From the NCBI GenBank assembly GCA_014871385.1, contig CM026426.1, positions 88,596,886-88,660,885 of the forward strand: a DNA stretch of 64,000 nt. The letters are read 5' to 3'. How positions within the stretch are numbered: the stretch's first letter is position 1; each line of letters starts with the position of its first letter. The translations under genes and the position numbers were made by a program. Below are positions 57,993-64,000 of this stretch, piece after piece. The notes under the pieces were generated by a model. The model saw nothing but the letters and a program-made list of their open reading frames with translations, did no database searches and had not been told where the DNA came from. The DNA is from Ceratodon purpureus. Lineage: Eukaryota > Streptophyta > Bryopsida > Pseudoditrichales > Ditrichaceae.

Positions 57993-60900
57993 ACAATATA
58001 TTCTTATAGTATGTTCCTAAAGGTCTGTCTTAATCTTTCCAATTTTGTCCCTTTGCCTTTTAGCGAATCTGCTCTAGTTTTAATCTTTCCTAGTCTAGTT
58101 TTCACTAATTTTCCTAGATATCGCAACTTACAGGTCTAGTCTCCTTCTTTAACTCTTATGAGTAATTTCCAAGTTCTTTTCCTCCATTCACTTCCATTTC
58201 CCTTAAGTTTTTACTACTACTAATTTTTACTGCTAGTAGATCTACAAACTTTTATTGACTTCTGGTTTCCACTACTCATTCTTACTTCGTCTATTCTTCA
58301 TTCCAATGTTGAATGAGACCAATAGAATAAAAAATATTTGCCTCATCATGGACGACTATCCCCCATTTGTTGCTAAAGCTGCCCTGAGCTCCTCTCCTGG
58401 ATATTCATCTGCCACGTGAGCAGCCTTGTCCCAACCACTATACAATGCTGTATTCGCCTCTGACCTTCTCCTTTGCTCAACCACTGTGCTTGCCCTCCAC
58501 CAGAGTATTGCTGCATGAGCACAATCCTAACAAGTGTAGCAAAAGCCAAATGATCCAAATTATTGCATGGTTGCCAATGTGAAAGAGTCATTTTTCATAA
58601 CCTCTTCCAATAATAATTCTTGTCCTCTAACTCATTGAAATCCTGCAAAATTTGTATACTGCCCCATGCAATTGCCCCTAATCCTCCTTTTTAGTCCGGG
58701 TTACACCATAGAGATGCTAGGAGGAAGGGATGGTGAGCTTAAGGGGGCGCTGGAAGACTAAGGCTAGATTAGTGGTCATAGGATGGGACCGTGGAGGCCG
58801 CGGTTATAGGTAGTTCAGTGTCCCACCGAGCGGACTTGGACTGTTGGGGATGAGAAGAGAGAGACTGCAGAGATTCCCAGGGTAAGGCAAGGATCGAGAG
58901 ATAATCTACAAGGGTGCATGTACCTTGATGCCTCCAATGGGGTGTTGAAGTGAACCAAAATACCCAAGGTAGACCAAGAGGTGAAAATGAACAATAGTGA
59001 TCAGAAACGAGGAGAGAGAGATAGAGAGCAAACAACTAGAGTGCATACACGGTTAGGGTTCGACTCATATACACACAGTATCATCAAGAGAAAGGAGAGA
59101 CACGGACTGAGACATCAAGAGAGACAAGGAGTTCAACAAGGACTAGTCTGTCATAAGATGAGTACCAAGGTCTCCAAGAGCAGTAGCGCTCGAGCATCCA
59201 AAATGGCGGCTAAGTGACCAAGACTACAATCCGACTCAACTACGGGAAAATGAAGAGTGTAAGTCCCTGTTTAATTGCCTTGTTTATACTTTCTATTTCT
59301 TATTTTCTGGCTATCATTGCTAGTTCGCACTACCTTGGTGTCCCTGACTGTCGAGGCTGGGCTAGGTAACACTGCTTCCAAATTTGAAACCTTCAAATTT
59401 AGATCTACTCCATTCTTGGTGGTATTTTTCAGATTCGATACATATTTCTCATCGTCTTGGATTGATCTACAATATCCACTAGTTTATACCCATGATCTAC
59501 AATACCCACCAGGTAAATCAACTCTCCTGCCGCTGCATTCTCCTAAAACTGAATCTTCATGCGTACAACACACAAATATATTCAACTCCTTTCCATAAAT
59601 CCATGTAAATTGTACAACATCCTGCTCCCTACTACTAATACTGCCTGGACCCTTCAAGTACGCTAAATTTGTCCTAATAGCAATTCTTCTACACTCTTAC
59701 ACTCTGGCCTACACACTATCCTCAGACCACACACCAATTGAAGAGCTCTGTACTGAAAGAGAGACATAGAGATCCTACAGAGATAAAAAGAGATGTGTAT
59801 TTTCTCTAAAATTAAGGAATATAAGTTTTTATGTCATTCCTTCTTTAAAATCTAGTTTTGCTTGGGTTTAGAGACCACCCAGCTTTTACACCCAATGTAG
59901 AAGAATCAACAAGTTCTTTTATGTCTATTAGCTATTTAAAGTGAATAGAATGAGATTGTTTTTTATATTCATGGTATGTTAGTCAAATACTAAATGTCTT
60001 TATAAAAAACTTTATTGATATCTTGCAATCAATTTTGTTTCTCATTCCATAGTTTTGGAAGTTAATGTTTCAATAAGTTGACGATAAGATCCTACAATTG
60101 AATTGGTCAAAAGATCTTATCAAATCAAAAAAACAGCTTGTTTTGTAGAAAATTGTTGATATGTAGTTTCTGTCTAAATTCATTAGGGATATTTAGGGAT
60201 TCAAGCTATCATATGGTGTTGAACTTTGGTACATTCACACTTTCATGTCCTAAAAAAATTAAATAATATTTATCCTTCTTTTAAATATAAATTATAAAAT
60301 TATACTTTAATTTCTTTTACGTAATATTATCAACTATAATTGATTTCTAAATTTGAAGATGTTTCAATAAATATCACATTTGGTTGTTTCAAAGATTTAG
60401 GTTTTAAAACATATATCTGTTGAAGGATGTGATACTTTAATTAGACTTTATAATCATAAAACATAACTATTGAACATTGATTCAATGATTTATAAACTTC
60501 TTGATACATACCTTGGATGTCCAAAGTTGTAAAAATTGTAGTGGATTGGTGGTTGTGATTCAACTGAATTCAATAAAATTCAACAACATTTATTCTAAAT
60601 AAATGTTTACGTTTTGATTATTTATTAAATAACCATCTGTAAACCAAAAAAAGAGTTGAAGAGAAAAAAAAGTTTTCATCATTAGATTTTAGTGGAAGTA
60701 GTACTTCGGAATATTTTACCTTTAAGATTTACAGTGTAGGTACTTAAGAGGCTCAAAAAGGGTCAAAAGATGGAATTGCATCTTATATCTATAAAATTGT
60801 TACTGTTTGTAGCCATTGTTTATCCATTGAAAAAATCATATTCAATAATTATAATTTTCATAATTCCACATGATAAATTATAAAAGGTTAAAAATATATT

Positions 60901-61397
60901 AGCAATTGTTTGTTATTATTTCATGGTCAAAACTCTTTATGCACTGATTTTGATGTAAGAATTTAACCTATTGATTTTTGAATATAGAAGCTATCATTTA
61001 CAAATAACAATGGAGTTATCCACACACTCACCAAGAGTTTCTGAAGCAACTATCACAGTCTTCGACAATCACTGTGACTTGTTCTCTGATCTTTCTTTTT
61101 TCAATGTTTCTTTTACAACATATTATAGTTTATCTAAACACTTACCAAGAATTTGGTGTTTGAAAATGTTATTGAATTAAAATTCTAAAAAATGTATGTG
61201 TTTAGATTCTAAAAAGAACCAATGTATGGGTTTAAATTCAAAAACCAATTATAACGGAAACATCATTTCTGTCTATTTATAAATTTTTATTGATGATTAG
61301 AAATTACAATAAGTAATATGACTTGTAAAATCTTAAACTCAAAACTTATAATATACAAGAATCTTCTATCTTGTATTCAGCTTCTATCATTATAAAC
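57993..61397. other. Gene-poor flank
   Basis: 57993-58330 continues the decayed repeat split by element B. 58330-59640 has moderate composition and no recognisable gene. 59640-61397 is strongly AT-rich without coding signal. Confidence 0.5.
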
Positions 61398-62051
61398 TCA
61401 ACTAACCAAGGACTTTTCTTTATCAGATTTGAAATACTCAACCATATTAGGGTTTGTTTGTATATCTTCTAAACTGACTTCTTTTAGCTCTTTAATTTTC
61501 ATTTCTTCTTCCAAATTTGCAAGCGTCTTCAAATCAATTTCCTTATCTCTTTTAGCCAAGTGGTATGCACACAAGAAAAATAAGGGAGTTGGAATTTTCT
61601 CCCCTGTCTTTGCTCCAAATAGTTTGAAAATGCCTCTCAAAACAGCAACAAAACTCTTAGCTGTGCAGGTGAGCATTAGTAAGATAAACTCCTTGGGATC
61701 CACCAAATCTGAAGGAAAATTTGCAAGCTTGAAAACATTCTCAATAGCAGCATCATGAATTTTGATCGTTTTAGCAATTTCAGCAAGTGGCTTTTGGTTG
61801 ATGTATTCAAGATCCTTTGTTTGTTGATACATGTCAACTAGTTGCTCCATGGTTGGGGGAGGAGCAGTGACGTCCAACTTGATCATTGTTAAAAGATTCT
61901 GAAAGTAAGTGAGGGCAAATTCTTCCAAGTTTTCTGGTTGGGCTCGAATGACTTCTTTGGCAAATGTTTTGAGCAAAGTTGGTAACCCATTTGGAATTTT
62001 GATTTGTTCAACACAGTAAATGGGTTCTTGATCAAGAAGTGATTTAGACAT
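61398..62051 (-). CDS. Ropporin/RSP11-like flagellar protein with RIIa domain, 217 residues
   Basis: Start chosen at ATG 62051 (MSKSLL); the frame is open further upstream but that part looks non-coding. Residues about 18-60 form an RIIa (dimerisation/docking) domain: IPNGLPTLLKTFAKEVIRAQPENLEEFALTYFQNLL follows the ropporin and radial-spoke RSP11 pattern. The rest also fits ropporin: ANFPSDLVDPKEFILLMLTCTAKSF, KIPTPLFFLCAYHLAKRDKEIDLKTL. Such proteins bind amphipathic helices of A-kinase-anchor-like partners in the radial spoke or sperm tail. The ORF is uninterrupted and without introns, in AT-rich DNA unlike the transposons, so it is either a host gene or a retrocopy. Its presence implies a host with flagellated cells. 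Confidence 0.8.
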   Translation of the reverse strand: MSKSLLDQEPIYCVEQIKIPNGLPTLLKTFAKEVIRAQPENLEEFALTYFQNLLTMIKLDVTAPPPTMEQLVDMYQQTKDLEYINQKPLAEIAKTIKIHDAAIENVFKLANFPSDLVDPKEFILLMLTCTAKSFVAVLRGIFKLFGAKTGEKIPTPLFFLCAYHLAKRDKEIDLKTLANLEEEMKIKELKEVSLEDIQTNPNMVEYFKSDKEKSLVS

Positions 62052-64000
62052 GATGAGTGTAACCTTGTTTGTCCTCAAAATAGTAAACTCAATTTGTAAT
62101 GTAAATTGCAAACTGTGTTCATCGACAACTACACGAATTTCTTTTTTTCACAATAGACAATTTTGATTTATTATTTATGAAAATTTCAAGTTGTTACAAT
62201 GGACGTAAGTTGCACAATCACAACAAATTATCATGATCTCAACAAATACTACCTACAAACCTAAATCAGAACCCCAATCTGATCTTGTACAGAATAATAT
62301 ATATACAAACTTCAATTTTGTGATACTCATGTGAGACTTTAAGAGGGCCATAGACACAATGTTGAATGACTAATCAATTGGATAATTCTTTTTAACACAC
62401 AAGCATGTTAAAGTCTTGAACATTGAACTTTGGATCACTTGAACTTTGAAGAGCCATTTCTTCTTCATTCAAAGTCAGATTTCAATGAAATTTTTTACAA
62501 AATTTATTGAGTTTATTTTTTGTGGTATAGAGAATTAGCTTGATTTAAAATTTTGTAAAATTTTGGATTTTTGTAGTATAAACGGGTCTAAATTTGAATT
62601 TTAAAATCTTTGTAAAGCTTGGGCTAAATTTGTACATTCTTGGATAAAATATATATTTTGAGACTTTGTCCACCAATGGAATTTTTAAATGGTGGTAAAA
62701 AGATATTAAGAATATTTTTACTTGAAGATGATTAGTAAAAGCATATCAATACAAAAATGCCAACAATCAATTTATAGAACAATGTTTTCACACTAGATCA
62801 TTTATAATCTTTCAATCCGTGATGTTTTGTGAAACCAAATTTGATAGCCATTATGTACATTGTGTCTACTTCAAGATTGTACAATTGTCTAATCTATGTC
62901 TCTTTTCTACTGAATTAATATGTTTCTTTAAATAGAATGATGTTCTTCAAGCTAGTAAAGCTTTAGGCCTTGAGAGATAGATGTGTTGGTTGATACTTTT
63001 GAGATTTTTAAACAAACAAATAAAACCTTAAAAACCTACCTACAAAAACAAAGAATTTATGATTCAAACATCATATATTAATATTTTAATATGTACAAAT
63101 ACTAACTTCTTAACTTTAATATTTGATTTTGAAGTGAACATTTTCATTATTTGAATTAATTTCAATTGAATCATAAATAATTTGAGTTATGTCATGTTTT
63201 CAAATAAATTAAAACGTAAGAATTGCCATATGGTATAAGAATAAGTAAGATGCTGTAGAGATAAAAACATAGTGGATAAAATTATTTTCAAAAGTAAAAT
63301 CTTTAAAATTTCAAAATCAACTTAAAAAGGTGAGATTTGAATGAATGACATATTTAGAAGAAATAGCCTAAATAGTATAGAACCTCAAGTGAAAAACTCT
63401 AGTATTTAGGCATCAATAACTTGCGCATTTACCAAAATCATCACCAACACATTCTAAATGCCAAATAGTCATCCTTCATTAATGCAAGTCTAGTCCTTCA
63501 AAACGCAAGTATAGTCACGGTCACGAGGTCCTTAATGGATCATATCGGCTAGCCGCCAACTAGGAGAGCCAAGCCCTTGTGTACTCAACCTACATATGAC
63601 ATTTTATTACCTCTTTTTATACAAAGGGAAAAATCTATAGACACCAATAGAATGTCAGTAAATGTGAAATTAGAATTAGATATAAAAACAAGTTTCCCAT
63701 CTTGTTTGATTTTTATTATTCGCGATGTGCGAAGGAGAACCTGCTCCTTTGACAGTACACAAATATCGGTAAGTTGTCCATCAAACGCGCTAGGCTTAGG
63801 AGTTTAGCAAAACATTGCCTTTAAACGTTACACCTGGACATGATTGTCAATTTATGGAAACTTCCGGTTAGGTTTCCCTCTCCTATCCGTGTCATTTTGA
63901 GTATCGTTCTAAGGACTCAATAGTGTGCTGTCAGATTCTAACCTAAGCGATCCGGTTTCTCTTGGTCTTGTCTAGATTGTATCTCCAATTTTGGATATTC
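62052..64000. other. AT-rich region without recognisable gene
   Basis: It holds presumed upstream DNA of the ropporin-like gene and beyond. The ORF at 63577-63807 has no recognisable motif and I do not support it as a gene. From about 63480 the composition becomes less AT-rich, perhaps another repeat entering from the right. Confidence 0.5.

Noticed and set aside
63577..63807. Open frame of 76 codons near the right edge
   Set aside because: No motif, no conserved context, ordinary length for chance in this composition.

Overview
The window is a nested transposon landscape from a plant-type (streptophyte) nuclear genome. Several things point there: a CACTA-type tnp2 transposase with plant-style accessory domains, Ty3/gypsy retrotransposon remains, a piggyBac relic, GT-AG introns, and a captured SET gene whose motifs are those of the plant SUVR1/2/4 class. 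The only gene that looks like an ordinary host gene (61398-62051, minus) is a ropporin/RSP11-like protein with an RIIa docking domain, a flagellar protein. The host therefore probably makes flagellated sperm (bryophyte, lycophyte, fern, cycad/Ginkgo or charophyte). I cannot name the species.

Layout. 1-13108: right part of a large CACTA (En/Spm-like) element. It holds an apparently intact minus-strand Ptta/En/Spm-type gene running off the left edge, a divergent plus-strand tnp2 transposase broken by TAG stops, and a terminal TTGTAGTG end at 13108. 13112-15231 and 30485-about 32627: one decayed gypsy element, split by insertion of giant element A (15232-30480). 32780-33660: piggyBac relic. 33997-35140: a 1.14-kb element with long terminal inverted repeats and a 7-bp target duplication. 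35.1-43.2 kb: decayed retroelement sequence on both strands, including two protease regions and a reverse-transcriptase start. 43234-57988: giant element B, inserted in that decayed sequence. 57993-64000: gene-poor AT-rich DNA with the ropporin-like gene.

The main discovery is the giant element family. Copies A (15,249 bp) and B (14,755 bp) lie in the same orientation. Each is bounded by a perfect 17-bp terminal inverted repeat starting GGGTG and by a 4-bp target duplication (GACT for A, TAGT for B). Both carry the same cargo: a plus-strand left half with a small ORF and a five-block transposase-like gene, and a convergent minus-strand right half encoding an eight-exon protein. In A the eight exons join in frame into a predicted 1,351-residue protein: a new N-terminal region, a RING-like zinc finger, an acidic/basic linker, then pre-SET, SET and post-SET domains of a SUVR-type histone H3K9 methyltransferase. 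Copy A is open throughout and may be autonomous. Copy B has stops, frameshifts and lost zinc ligands in both genes. A DNA transposon that carries its own heterochromatin-writing enzyme as a fixed family component is the system most worth following up.

Exon boundaries were placed by eye from GT-AG signals, reading-frame continuity and A/B comparison. They are inferences until checked against transcripts.
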